Below are positions 8,521-17,478 of a stretch of DNA of 35,200 nt, piece by piece; position 1 is the first letter of the stretch; each line of letters opens with the position of its first letter. Below the pieces are notes generated by a model. That model did not search any database, was not told the DNA's origin, and saw nothing but the letters and a program-made list of their open reading frames with translations. A program made the translations under genes and the position numbers. The stretch spans positions 1 through 35,200 of IMG/VR virus record IMGVR_UViG_3300043823_000105. The stretch is one strand, 5' to 3'. The DNA comes from a virus.

Positions 8521-9099
8521 ATGTACACAAAAGAAGAAGCTCAACAGAGAAAACGTGACAGAGATAACGCAGCGTATGCAAGAAAAGTTGGAAGGCCAGT
8601 TGGCAACACGGGAAGACCAGCAAACACACCAGATGTGTTGTGGTCTAAGGTAGATAAAAAAGGTGAAGACGAATGTTGGAATTGGTTAGGTTATAAAAAT
8701 AATGAGGGATATGGTAGAACTTGGATAAATGATCGAGGTTACTACGCACACAGAGTTATTTTTAATTTAGCCTTTCCAGGTGTGATTGAGTTGAACGCTC
8801 CCAAGTCAACGGATGATGTTGGATTTTTATTGCACACTTGCGATAATCCATCATGTTGTAATCCAAAGCATTTGTGGGTGGGTAATCATGCTGACAACAT
8901 GGCAGATAAAGTTGCTAAAGGAAGATCACCAGACTTTAGTGGCGATAAAGGACCAAGGGCTAAATTGTCAATGAGTCAGGCAAGAGAGGCTAGAGAATTA
9001 AGAAAGAACGGTATGAGCACAAGAGATTTAGCTAAAAAATTTGGATTAAGCCTGCCAAGCATGAAAACATTGATTAGAGGCGACTCTTACAAGGAATAA
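8521..9099 (+). CDS. Free-standing HNH homing-type endonuclease
   Basis: 192 residues. The N-terminus is basic with GRPVGNTGRPA (AT-hook-like, residues 24-34). Residues 50-135 are an HNH_3-type core: ECWNWLGYKNNEGYG, AHRVIF, LLHTCDNPSCCNPKHLWVG, HADNMADKVAKGR. Residues 148-188 form a helix-turn-helix (STRDLAKKFGLSLPSMKTLI). It would cut DNA at a specific site and copy itself into neighbours. It sits between two tail accessory genes with no structural role, as homing endonucleases do, behind a strong AAAGGAG ribosome site. It could also move the ORF-less capsid intron in trans, which is speculative. Confidence 0.88.
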   Translation: MYTKEEAQQRKRDRDNAAYARKVGRPVGNTGRPANTPDVLWSKVDKKGEDECWNWLGYKNNEGYGRTWINDRGYYAHRVIFNLAFPGVIELNAPKSTDDVGFLLHTCDNPSCCNPKHLWVGNHADNMADKVAKGRSPDFSGDKGPRAKLSMSQAREARELRKNGMSTRDLAKKFGLSLPSMKTLIRGDSYKE

Positions 9100-9102
9100 A
9101 TA

Positions 9103-11244
9103 ATGCCTGAATTTGGTTTTGTAGGCCCTAGTTATGCAGCTCCATCGATCTATCAAGACGACCAGGAGTGCATAAATTGGCGGCCTGAAGTTGACCCATT
9201 AAAATCCCCAGGCTCTAGGGGTGTGGTAGCGCTTTACCCTACTCCTGGTCTTACTTCAGTCGTTGCCCTGCAAAACCAAGCTCCTGTCCGTGGCATGAGA
9301 ACCTTGTCTGGCAGTACCCAGATGGTTGTTGTCTGCGGTGCTTATGTCTATTCTCTGACTTCTAATTTAGTCCCGACTATTGTGGGTCAGCTTGGAACGA
9401 CGACAGGACAAGTCGGTATCACTGATAACGGGACTTACGTTTATATCACTGACGGCACAAATCGATATTGCTGGAGAATCGGTAATCCGTCCAATGCAGT
9501 GTTTACTGCGACTATATCTGGCACGACTTTAACGGTCACGGCTATGACCAACGGGGTGATTACCACAGGTCAATCGTTGTTTGGTTTGTTAGTTACTCCA
9601 GGAACGGTTATAACGGGCTATGGCACGGGTTCTGGAGGTGTGGGTACTTACACCCTCAATATCAGCCAAACGATCACCAATGCCGAAACAATGAATTGCG
9701 CCCCTGTAGGGTCTACGTTTACGGGCACTATTTCAGGCACGACTCTAAGCGTCACGGCAGTGGCATCGGGTACGATTTACCCTGGTCAAACCGTCCAAGG
9801 CTCTGGGGTTACTTCTAACACAGTTATTACTGCCTACGGAAATAGTATTGTCTTAAGTTATTCTATAACGGCAGGCGGTACGGGATATGCAGTCAACGAC
9901 ACGGTTACTGTAGTCGGTGGGGTTTACGGCTCTACTCCTCAAGTTTATACGGTGTCTTCCGTGTCTTCAGGTGCGGTTACAGGGCTAACTGTTTACTCTC
10001 AAGGGTCTTACACTACTCAGCCGATTAATCCAGTGTCTACAACGACCTCTGGGTCTGGGTCTGGTTTGACTTTGACGCTTACGTTTGGGTCTGGCTCTGG
10101 AAATACGGGTAGTTACACGGTCAGCCCAAGCCAAACCGAGTCAACGTCTGAAACAATGTATGGGCTTAATTTCTCCACTCTGCCTTCTACAGACGGTCCT
10201 TTCCAAGGGGCTGATATTGTGGACATTGTGGATAACTATTTCGTTTATAACCATCCTGGCACACAGCAATGGGCAGCAAGTAATATCCTGAGCCCAATCA
10301 CTCCTGCGTTGTCTTACGGGAATAAAGACGGTGCTCCTGATAACCTCGTTTCCTTAATCGTTGATCACCGAGAAGTGTATTTGATGGGTGAGGAATCTTC
10401 CGAGGTTTGGGTAGACGCAGGGACGTTTCCTTTCCCTTTCCAACGGATTCCAGGCACTTCTACCCAACACGGGATTGTGGCCAAATTTTCGGTCGCTAGA
10501 CTTGGGAACTCGTTTGCCTACCTCAGCCGAAATATCAGGGGTCAATCTCAGGTCATGTTGATGGAAGGATATATCCCAAAGAGAATATCCAACCATGCTG
10601 TTGAGAATACGCTTGTCAACCAATATGTTGAGGATGCGGTTGCCTTTACTTATCAATTAGAAGGTCACGAAGTCTATGTGATTTCGTTCCCGACTATTGA
10701 TATTACCTGGGCATACGATATCACAACAGATATGTGGCACAAATGGCTTTGGTGTGACAACACGAATACTTACCATCGGTGCAGGGCTAACTGCGCTGCG
10801 GTGTTTCAGAACATGGTTTTGGTCGGAGACTGGCAAAACGGGCAGATTTACGAATTAGATCCGACTAATTTTACGGATAATGGCCAAAAAGTGAGGAGGC
10901 TTAGACGAGCACCTCACTTGGTGACCGACCTTCAGAGACAATATTTTGACGAGCTCCAGATTCAATTTCAACCAGGTGTCGGTCTGACAGGGATCACGTT
11001 TCCGATTAATTCTGAGGTTGTCGGTGCAAATCCACAGGCGATGCTCAGATGGTCTAATGACGGTGGTTCTACATGGTCTAGGGAATATTGGGTCAGTATC
11101 GGTCAGATCGGTAAGTACAAGAATCGTGCGATTTGGAGACGACTTGGCTGGTCAAGAGACAGAGTATTTGAACTTGTCGTCACCGACCCTGTTAATGCGG
11201 TTATCGTCTCTAGTAATCTGAAAGCCTCGGAGGGTGAAAATTGA
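9103..11244 (+). CDS. Packaged-DNA stabilisation / tail protein, P22 gp10-like
   Basis: 713 residues starting MPEFGFVGPSYAAPSI..DDQECINWRPE, the typical N-terminus of the P22 gp10 family that plugs the tail. Beta-propeller-like segments follow (GSTQMVVVCG, GVYLMGEESSEVW, SFAYLSRNIRGQ). Residues 134-197 (nt 9502-9693) are a module FTATISGTTLTVTAM..GTYTLNISQTITNAETM. A second copy begins at residue 206 and ends near 352, with a different beta module nested inside. The bulk continues to an acidic-basic C-terminus. Family call from the ends and the gene order gp4-gp10. The inserted modules are extra. Confidence 0.85.
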   Translation: MPEFGFVGPSYAAPSIYQDDQECINWRPEVDPLKSPGSRGVVALYPTPGLTSVVALQNQAPVRGMRTLSGSTQMVVVCGAYVYSLTSNLVPTIVGQLGTTTGQVGITDNGTYVYITDGTNRYCWRIGNPSNAVFTATISGTTLTVTAMTNGVITTGQSLFGLLVTPGTVITGYGTGSGGVGTYTLNISQTITNAETMNCAPVGSTFTGTISGTTLSVTAVASGTIYPGQTVQGSGVTSNTVITAYGNSIVLSYSITAGGTGYAVNDTVTVVGGVYGSTPQVYTVSSVSSGAVTGLTVYSQGSYTTQPINPVSTTTSGSGSGLTLTLTFGSGSGNTGSYTVSPSQTESTSETMYGLNFSTLPSTDGPFQGADIVDIVDNYFVYNHPGTQQWAASNILSPITPALSYGNKDGAPDNLVSLIVDHREVYLMGEESSEVWVDAGTFPFPFQRIPGTSTQHGIVAKFSVARLGNSFAYLSRNIRGQSQVMLMEGYIPKRISNHAVENTLVNQYVEDAVAFTYQLEGHEVYVISFPTIDITWAYDITTDMWHKWLWCDNTNTYHRCRANCAAVFQNMVLVGDWQNGQIYELDPTNFTDNGQKVRRLRRAPHLVTDLQRQYFDELQIQFQPGVGLTGITFPINSEVVGANPQAMLRWSNDGGSTWSREYWVSIGQIGKYKNRAIWRRLGWSRDRVFELVVTDPVNAVIVSSNLKASEGEN

Positions 11245-11453
11245 ACTCATCTCCTATTCCCCAAGCTGCGGTACTTGACCCGTCCACCAATCGACTTAGT
11301 CGTCCTTGGATGCAGTATTTCCTGAACTTTTTGAACTTTAAGAGCGCTCCAACGGCTACGGCTGGAGGGGCGACATTGCCTGCCAAGCCTGCTGGGTTTA
11401 TGATTGTCACAGTCCAAGGTCAGCAATTCAAAGTCCCTTACTACAATAATTAA
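11241..11453 (+). CDS. Small virion-associated protein, TTG start
   Basis: 70 residues (start, then NSSPIPQAAVLDPSTNRLSRPWMQYF). The start is TTG 11241-11243, overlapping the previous TGA stop as TTGA, with GGAGGG seven bases upstream. The overlap and ribosome site support this non-ATG start. The N-terminal half resembles short phage proteins with an RPWLQFF-like motif located in tail clusters. No function known. Confidence 0.7.
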   Translation: MNSSPIPQAAVLDPSTNRLSRPWMQYFLNFLNFKSAPTATAGGATLPAKPAGFMIVTVQGQQFKVPYYNN

Positions 11454-11454
11454 T

Positions 11455-11805
11455 ATGAATCATTCTGAAATTTTCAAACAGTTAAAAGGGGTTTTTGATA
11501 TTGATTTGGGTACTGTCCATCATTTTTCTGATGGCCTTTATGCTAAAGAAATGAAAATTCCTAAAGGCTATATTGCAGGAAGTCACGAACATTCATATAG
11601 CCATTTAAGTATTTTGGCAAAAGGCTCGGTTATTGTTAGGACGGATTTTGAGGAAAAATCTTATAGCGCACCTGCTTGTATAGAGATAAAATCAGGATTG
11701 CATCATTCAATACAGGCGCTTGAGGATTCTGTTTGGTTTTGTATTCATGCCACTGACGAAAAAGATGCATCTAAAGTGGATGAAGTTTTAATTAAAAGGG
11801 GTTAA
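11455..11805 (+). CDS. Cupin-like protein
   Basis: 116 residues from ATG 11455. It shows a single cupin-type beta barrel: GYIAGSHEHSYSHLSILAKGSVIV (motif 1, possible metal ligands in HEHSYSH) and PACIEIKSGLHHSIQALED (motif 2, HH). Cupins bind small ligands or metals. In a virion-gene cluster the role is unknown. It could be structural or a moron. The neighbours are tail and ejection genes in the same direction. Confidence 0.7.
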   Translation: MNHSEIFKQLKGVFDIDLGTVHHFSDGLYAKEMKIPKGYIAGSHEHSYSHLSILAKGSVIVRTDFEEKSYSAPACIEIKSGLHHSIQALEDSVWFCIHATDEKDASKVDEVLIKRG

Positions 11806-11807
11806 TC

Positions 11808-12602
11808 ATGCCAATAGGATGGGCAATCGGTGGTAGCGCTTTAGCTGGTTTAATAGGTGCAGGCATGACGGCTAATGCCGCCAACAATGCAGCTAATTTG
11901 CAAGCGCAAGCAGCGGCTAACGCACAAGCGCAACAACAAGCCAACTTTAACACGATTAATGCCGAGCAAGCTCCTCAACGGGCGGCAGGGTATAACGCAC
12001 TCAACCAGATTGGCGCTCTTGGTTCTGGCACTTACAACATTTATGATGCCAACGGTAATATTACGGGCACAGGAACGGGTAATAATTATCTAACTAGACA
12101 ATTTGGCGATCAAGACCTTAACTCTAATCTAGCCCCTAATTACGCTTTCCAGTTAGCCCAAGGTCAAGGAGCGACTAACGCAGCCAACAACGTGGCTGGT
12201 GGTGGCGGTAACGCAGCGCAAGGGTTAGAGCAGTTTACGCAGAATTATGCTGCCAACGCTTATCAAAACGCATTTAATAACTTTCAGACTCAACGGTCTA
12301 ACATTTACAACACCTTGGCAAGTATTGCAGGAATCGGTCAAACAGGTCAAAGCCAAGTCAATCAAGCAGGAACCAATACAGCCACAGCACTTGGTCAACT
12401 TGGTGTGGGCGCTGCCAGTGCTTTGGGTCAAGGTCAGATTGGATCAGCTCAGGCATACGGTGGAGCTCTTAACAACATCGGAAATAACGTCATGCTTTAT
12501 TCTTTGTTAAACCAAAATAATAGCGTACCAAATGGCTATAACCCAAATGCTTCAATTGGCCCAGGTAATCAACAAGGCGGTGTGCCTGGTGTTACAGGAT
12601 AA
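11808..12602 (+). CDS. Putative DNA ejection protein 1 (P22 gp7-like position)
   Basis: 264 residues. The N-terminus (GWAIGGSALAGLIGAGMTANAANNAANLQAQAA) gives a glycine-rich membrane-compatible helix followed by an Ala/Gln/Asn-rich helical region. The rest is low-complexity Gly/Asn/Gln. Phage ejection proteins leave the virion with the DNA and form a conduit through the periplasm, and often start this way. It is first of three consecutive genes in the P22 gp7-gp20-gp16 position. Role inferred from composition and order. Confidence 0.72.
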   Translation: MPIGWAIGGSALAGLIGAGMTANAANNAANLQAQAAANAQAQQQANFNTINAEQAPQRAAGYNALNQIGALGSGTYNIYDANGNITGTGTGNNYLTRQFGDQDLNSNLAPNYAFQLAQGQGATNAANNVAGGGGNAAQGLEQFTQNYAANAYQNAFNNFQTQRSNIYNTLASIAGIGQTGQSQVNQAGTNTATALGQLGVGAASALGQGQIGSAQAYGGALNNIGNNVMLYSLLNQNNSVPNGYNPNASIGPGNQQGGVPGVTG

Positions 12603-12610
12603 GGATTAAT

Positions 12611-13912
12611 ATGGCAGGCTTTAACTTTGCACCGATAACTGTACAACCTCAGCAACAAACATCATTGGCTGACATGATGAATATTGCTAGGGGAGCGCAA
12701 GCCTATCAGCAGGCTCAACAATTGAATCCTTTGGCATTGCAACAAGCTGAACAGGCTCTTGAATTGTCAAGAGTTACAACTGAAAAAGCAAAACGTACAT
12801 TAGAGCCAGAGGTTTCTGCTAAAGAATCTGAAGCTAAAAGATTAAAGTTAGAAGCTGAAAAAACTGGTGTAGATTTAAATAATCATTATGCCAATGTCGC
12901 TAGAGGTGTTTACGGTGGTTTATTAACTGATCCAGATTTCCAAAATGGCAATTCATCTAAGATGGTGGAAAAGTTAAACAAAGCTCAAGGATTTTTGCAA
13001 GAGCTTGGAATACCTACCCACAATTCAAAGATGCACGATCAATTGGTTGATGCTGCCAAATCTAATCCTAAAGAGGCTTATCAATTAATTAAAAACGGTG
13101 TTCAGCAAGGTGGTACTACTACTGAACAATTTGGACAACTTAATGCTCCAGCTCAATATTTTAATACTGGTCAAACTCATGTTCCAATATGGCAATCACC
13201 TTATCAAGGCGGTGGCCCTGGTAATTTGCCAGCATTTGATGTTGAATTACCACCAACAACACCTACTATCAGCCCTACTGGACAACCTGGATATCTTGGT
13301 TCAATTCATAAAAAAGGATTTGTTCCTAGTGCTTTACCTCCAAATGCAGGAGTTGGCACACAAGACATTAATTCTGTTTTTTCTGATGCACAAGGCGCTC
13401 AAAACAGAATTGGCATATTGCAAAATATTAAAGACTTGGCTGCCAAATCATTTACTGGTGTGGGTGGCGCAAGAAAAGAATATATTACTGGTTTGGCTAA
13501 TGCTATTGGTATAGATGCGTATGAGCTTGAAAAAGCCAACACAGATATATTGGCTAAAAACTCAGCGTTGTTGTCTTTGGCTGGTGGAAATACAGACTTG
13601 GCTAGACAATTAGCTGAGGGTGCAAATCCTAATAAGAAAATGAATCTTGAGGCAATTAAGGAAGCATCAAATCAATTAATTGCCCAAGAACGGTTAAAAC
13701 AGAAAAAAGCAGAGTTTTTATTACCTTATGCCAATGATCCTTTGACATTACAAGCCAAATCTTTAGAATTCGCTAAGGTCGCTGATCCAAGATTGTTGCA
13801 AGAAATGAGTCCAGAGCAAGTTAAATCTCTAAAAAAATCAATGACACCTGATGAGCGTAAAGAATTTGCTGAAAAATTATCATTGGCTAGACAACTAGGA
13901 TTGATTAAATAA
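12611..13912 (+). CDS. Putative DNA ejection protein 2
   Basis: 433 residues, starting MAGFNFAPITVQPQQQTSLADMMNIARGAQAYQQAQQ. It is dominated by Gln/Ala/Glu/Lys helices with coiled-coil character (residues 30-95 and 330-425). A proline-rich middle (LPPTTPTISPTGQPG, about 215) separates the two. No enzyme motif is visible. Its stop overlaps the next start (TAATG). The central position among three ejection-type proteins supports an internal virion role. Confidence 0.72.
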   Translation: MAGFNFAPITVQPQQQTSLADMMNIARGAQAYQQAQQLNPLALQQAEQALELSRVTTEKAKRTLEPEVSAKESEAKRLKLEAEKTGVDLNNHYANVARGVYGGLLTDPDFQNGNSSKMVEKLNKAQGFLQELGIPTHNSKMHDQLVDAAKSNPKEAYQLIKNGVQQGGTTTEQFGQLNAPAQYFNTGQTHVPIWQSPYQGGGPGNLPAFDVELPPTTPTISPTGQPGYLGSIHKKGFVPSALPPNAGVGTQDINSVFSDAQGAQNRIGILQNIKDLAAKSFTGVGGARKEYITGLANAIGIDAYELEKANTDILAKNSALLSLAGGNTDLARQLAEGANPNKKMNLEAIKEASNQLIAQERLKQKKAEFLLPYANDPLTLQAKSLEFAKVADPRLLQEMSPEQVKSLKKSMTPDERKEFAEKLSLARQLGLIK

Positions 13913-16026
13913 TGGCCACATTAGCTGAATTATGGGACAGTGACGAATCAGGCTTAAAGTCTGATTTAAGTGATCGTCTTGAGCAAGCTAAAGATGCTTA
14001 TAAAAAGCAATATGGCAAAGAATTGCCAGTAACAAGTGGTTTTCGCACTTACGAACAACAGGCTGCATTAGCATCAAAGCCTAATAAATATCCTGTGGCA
14101 AGACCTGGCACAAGCGCACATGAAACAGGGGACGCAGTAGATATTGATTCAAGCGTTCCAAATGATTTTCTTAAACAATTTGGCTTGCATAGGCCTTATG
14201 CAAATGATGCGGTTCATGTCCAGGTTATGCCAAGCGCTAAAGGAACACAATCCTTAGCAAGTCTTTGGGATAAGGTTGATGTTGATGAAAATGAACCTCC
14301 CAAAGCAGAAAAATCAGTTTTACAACAGGCTTTAAATGAAAGACAAAAAGCCCATGATGTATTAACTGGTCTTGGCGAAGCAGGATTGGCAACAATATCA
14401 GGTGCGGTGATGCCTTTGGTTGCTGGAGTCAAGGGTATTGCCCAAAGTATTCCGCAAGCAATACAAACTGGACAAGCTCCTGCTCCAATTGCAGAAAAGA
14501 TTGCTTCTCAATTTTTAGCGCAACACCCAGGTTATCAGCCAACAACTCCTCAAGGTAGAGAATATATTGAGAGTTTGCAAAAAGCATTTGAATCCTCTAA
14601 ATTGCCTCCAGTAATGCCAGAAATTATTGGTCAAGGAACAACTAAACCTGCTGCAACTGAAATCAATGAGGCTTTTAACGCAGCTAAACAACTTAAAAAA
14701 GAAGCCTCAACTTTGCCTGTTGCAAAAGAAATGGCAGGAGTTGGGGCCGCCCAAGTTGATGCTGCTCGTATGCGTCAGCAAAGAGGTAATGAATTATTAA
14801 TTCCTATGGGGGACGATTTGACTAAAAGTCAAATTACAAGAAACCCATCAGATGTTACTTTTGAAAGAGAAATAGCTAAAAGCCCTGAATTTGGAGGCCC
14901 TCTTCAAGAAAAATACGCATTGCAAAATAAAAAATTACAACAAAATTTGCAGGCTGAAGTTGATCAAACTGGCGCTGAAATGGTTGGTATGGATGCCCCT
15001 CAATTTGGGAAAAACATTTCTGATTCTATTCAAAAGTATCGTGATGCACGATATAAAGAAGTGTCTGATGCTTATAAATTAGCGCAAGATGCTGGCGAAA
15101 CAGCTCAACCTGTTTCTTATAAATCTATTTTAGATTTGATTTCAAAAGAAACTGAAGGTAGACCTACCAAAAAAGCTCAAAATCCTCTTTATTCTATTGT
15201 TGAAGAAGAATTAAAAGCGAATGATCCTAATGAAACAGGAATGATTCCAATTAATTCAATGGAAGACATACGCAAATTAATTAATGAAGAAGCTGATCCA
15301 TCTAAAAAAGGAACTATTCGTTTAGCAAAACAATTAAAAAGTGAAATTGACAAATCTACAGAAAATGCAGGAGGTGATCTTTATAAAGAAGCCAGATCAA
15401 AAAATCGTGCATTTGAAGCAGAATTTGAAGATCAAGGTATTATTAAAGATATAAATCGTTTAAAAAAAGGCACATCAGATCGAGTTGTTCCTTTAGAGTC
15501 TTTGGCTGACAAACTTGTATTTCAAGGAACTGGCGCTGATGTACAAGCTGTATTTAAAACTTTAGAAAATATGGGAGAAGAAGGCCAACAAATTGCTAAA
15601 GAATTAAGAGGATATGCTGCTGAAAAAATTAGACAAGAAGCTACAAAAGGTGTTGGACGAGATATTGAAGGTAAACCTTATGTGTCTACAGCAGCTCTTG
15701 ATAAGATAATTAAAGCGCTTGATAAAAGTGGTAAGTTAGATTTTTTGTTTGGTCCTAAACAAGCTGAAAGATTTCGTACTTTAAATGAATTTACAAAAGA
15801 TTTGCAAACAGTTCCACAAGGTACTGTGAATACATCTGGAACAACTGCCACATTATTATCAGCTTTAGCTGAAATGGGTGCATCAACTGCATTAACAGGA
15901 ATTCCTGCACCTATTGCAACTATTGCAACTTATGGATACAAACACCATAAAACATCACAAAAATTGAAAAAAGTGCAAGAATACGCAAATCCTACAACAA
16001 AACTTTCTGATATAGGCAAGCAATGA
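13912..16026 (+). CDS. DNA ejection protein 3 fused to an M15-type peptidase
   Basis: 704 residues. Residues 15-105 are a D-Ala-D-Ala-peptidase (VanY, M15B) domain: SGFRTYEQQ, then SAHETGDAVD with ligands H70 and D77, then VHVQV with H102. This is the usual SxHxxGxAxD plus HxQ zinc signature, so the active site looks intact. Residues 120-700 are long Lys/Glu/Gln-rich helices like ejection proteins, with a hydrophobic stretch TGLGEAGLATISGAVMPLVAG near 150. The peptidase may open peptidoglycan during DNA entry. It ends in ATGA overlap with the next gene. Confidence 0.8.
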   Translation: MATLAELWDSDESGLKSDLSDRLEQAKDAYKKQYGKELPVTSGFRTYEQQAALASKPNKYPVARPGTSAHETGDAVDIDSSVPNDFLKQFGLHRPYANDAVHVQVMPSAKGTQSLASLWDKVDVDENEPPKAEKSVLQQALNERQKAHDVLTGLGEAGLATISGAVMPLVAGVKGIAQSIPQAIQTGQAPAPIAEKIASQFLAQHPGYQPTTPQGREYIESLQKAFESSKLPPVMPEIIGQGTTKPAATEINEAFNAAKQLKKEASTLPVAKEMAGVGAAQVDAARMRQQRGNELLIPMGDDLTKSQITRNPSDVTFEREIAKSPEFGGPLQEKYALQNKKLQQNLQAEVDQTGAEMVGMDAPQFGKNISDSIQKYRDARYKEVSDAYKLAQDAGETAQPVSYKSILDLISKETEGRPTKKAQNPLYSIVEEELKANDPNETGMIPINSMEDIRKLINEEADPSKKGTIRLAKQLKSEIDKSTENAGGDLYKEARSKNRAFEAEFEDQGIIKDINRLKKGTSDRVVPLESLADKLVFQGTGADVQAVFKTLENMGEEGQQIAKELRGYAAEKIRQEATKGVGRDIEGKPYVSTAALDKIIKALDKSGKLDFLFGPKQAERFRTLNEFTKDLQTVPQGTVNTSGTTATLLSALAEMGASTALTGIPAPIATIATYGYKHHKTSQKLKKVQEYANPTTKLSDIGKQ

Positions 16027-16769
16027 GCGTCAATCTATCCCCAATCGGTAACGGATTTCAATTCTTTACCACCACAGGTCTACCGTTAAACGGTGGATTC
16101 ATTTACACCTATCAGGCAGGCTCTAGCACTCCACTAGCAACCTACTCAGATAACGGTGGTGTTTATCCCAATACCAATCCTATCGTGCTAGGCACAGACG
16201 GTAGGCCACAAACAGAGATTTGGCTAACCTACGGCTATAACTATAAGTTTGTGTTAACTGATTCATCTAATAATACCATTCAGACTTATGACAATCTCTA
16301 CGGAATTGTCGGTGTTCAGGCAACTAGCGGTACAACGATTCCAAGCGGATTGATTGCTATTTGGTCAGGAGCTACTGGGTCTATTCCAAGCGGTTGGCAA
16401 TTGTGCGACGGTACAAATGGCACACCAGATCTGAGAAACTCATTTGTGCTTGGAGCTGGTAACTCTTACACGGTGGGTCAAAAGGGTGGTTCAACAGATG
16501 CAATTGTTGTGGCTCATACACATACTGCGACATCTACGTCTACGGTTACAGACCCAGGACACGCTCATTCATTTACTGCTTTTGTGCCTGGTAGTAATTT
16601 GTTTTTGCAAAATACAGGCCAAGTATCTAATAATACATCTAGCACAACTGCAACAGCATCTACAGGTATTACAGTTGCGACTACCACAACTAACCAAACA
16701 ACGGGTGTAAGCGGTTCTGGCGCTAATATGCCACCCTATTATGCATTGGCCTATATCTACAAACTCTAA
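16023..16769 (+). CDS. Collar-type tail fibre
   Basis: 248 residues. The N-terminus (SPIGNGFQFFTTTGLPLNGGFIYTYQAGSSTPLATY..NPIVLGTDGRP) resembles head-binding regions of podovirus tailspikes. Residues about 110-160 carry the tail-collar signature IPSGWQLCDGTNGTPDLRNSFVLGAG. The C-terminus ends MPPYYALAYIYKL, typical of collar fibres. Ser/Thr-rich repeats and HTHTATS / GHAHSF lie between and may bind metal. A second fibre, beside the giant one at 3353, suggests two adsorption structures. Confidence 0.82.
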   Translation: MSVNLSPIGNGFQFFTTTGLPLNGGFIYTYQAGSSTPLATYSDNGGVYPNTNPIVLGTDGRPQTEIWLTYGYNYKFVLTDSSNNTIQTYDNLYGIVGVQATSGTTIPSGLIAIWSGATGSIPSGWQLCDGTNGTPDLRNSFVLGAGNSYTVGQKGGSTDAIVVAHTHTATSTSTVTDPGHAHSFTAFVPGSNLFLQNTGQVSNNTSSTTATASTGITVATTTTNQTTGVSGSGANMPPYYALAYIYKL

Positions 16770-16771
16770 TC

Positions 16772-17002
16772 ATGAACGATCAAATTGACCTCGTAAAGTA
16801 TGGTGTCCTCTGGCAGAAAGTCGAAGATTACGAACGTAGATTTGACGAGATGGGCCGTAAGATGGACAAGATGGAAGAACAACTAGAGAAGCTCTGCGAA
16901 CTAGCAGACAGGGGCCGTGGAGGTTTCTGGGTGGGCATGATGGTTGTTTCTGCCTTGTCTAGTGCGGTTGGGTTCTTTGCCAATCACTTCACGATAAAAT
17001 AA
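16772..17002 (+). CDS. Coiled-coil membrane protein, possible lysis helper
   Basis: 76 residues: an N-terminal charged coiled coil (VEDYERRFDEMGRKMDKMEEQLEKL, 17-41), then one membrane helix (GFWVGMMVVSALSSAVGFFAN, about 51-71). It is the first of a run of membrane proteins before Rz and endolysin. Small coiled-coil plus transmembrane proteins in this place are often annotated as lysis or holin-associated. The exact role cannot be read from the sequence. Confidence 0.7.
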   Translation: MNDQIDLVKYGVLWQKVEDYERRFDEMGRKMDKMEEQLEKLCELADRGRGGFWVGMMVVSALSSAVGFFANHFTIK

Positions 17003-17478
17003 TGGACCCGTTCACCCTCGCAATGATGGCATTGGGGGCGGTGAAGTCAGGTGTTGCGTTATATAAAGAGGCTAAGAGTGTTGGCAAGGAAGCAGTCGGG
17101 GTTATCACAGAGATTTCCCAAGGGCTTGGATCGTTCTTTGAGCATCAAGAAAAAGCAATAGAGGAAGCCAAAAAGTTAGAGAAAAATCCTCCCAAGGGTA
17201 AGAGTCTGCAAGCAATCGCACTTGATAATGTTCTGAGGAGAAAAAAACTCCAACAGGCTGAGTACGATTTAAGACAGGCTCTTATTTACGAATCTCCACC
17301 AGAGCTAGGGGCTTTGTGGGAGGACTTTCAGGTTGAGAGAGCCAAACTTCAAGCAGACAAAGATAAGTTTGACAAGGCTCAAAAAAAAAGGATTTGCTCG
17401 AAGCCAGAGAAAGAGCAGAACGAACTGAGGCTTGGAATGTCAGAATTGCAGTTTGTATTGCAGTCTTGGTGGTATTGA
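17002..17478 (+). CDS. Late helical protein, zero-frame product (158 aa)
   Basis: Residues 1-128 are a long Lys/Glu/Ala-rich helix protein with an N-terminal hydrophobic patch (DPFTLAMMALGAVKSG). At 17381-17389 is an A9 run read CAA AAA AAA AGG. After it the zero frame gives a short unrelated tail (RICSKPEKEQ...) to 17478. In the -1 frame it continues KDLLEARERAERTEAW into a transmembrane helix. The fused product would be about 214 residues. The zero-frame ending looks like the shadow. See the next entry for the frameshift. Confidence 0.75.
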   Translation: MDPFTLAMMALGAVKSGVALYKEAKSVGKEAVGVITEISQGLGSFFEHQEKAIEEAKKLEKNPPKGKSLQAIALDNVLRRKKLQQAEYDLRQALIYESPPELGALWEDFQVERAKLQADKDKFDKAQKKRICSKPEKEQNELRLGMSELQFVLQSWWY

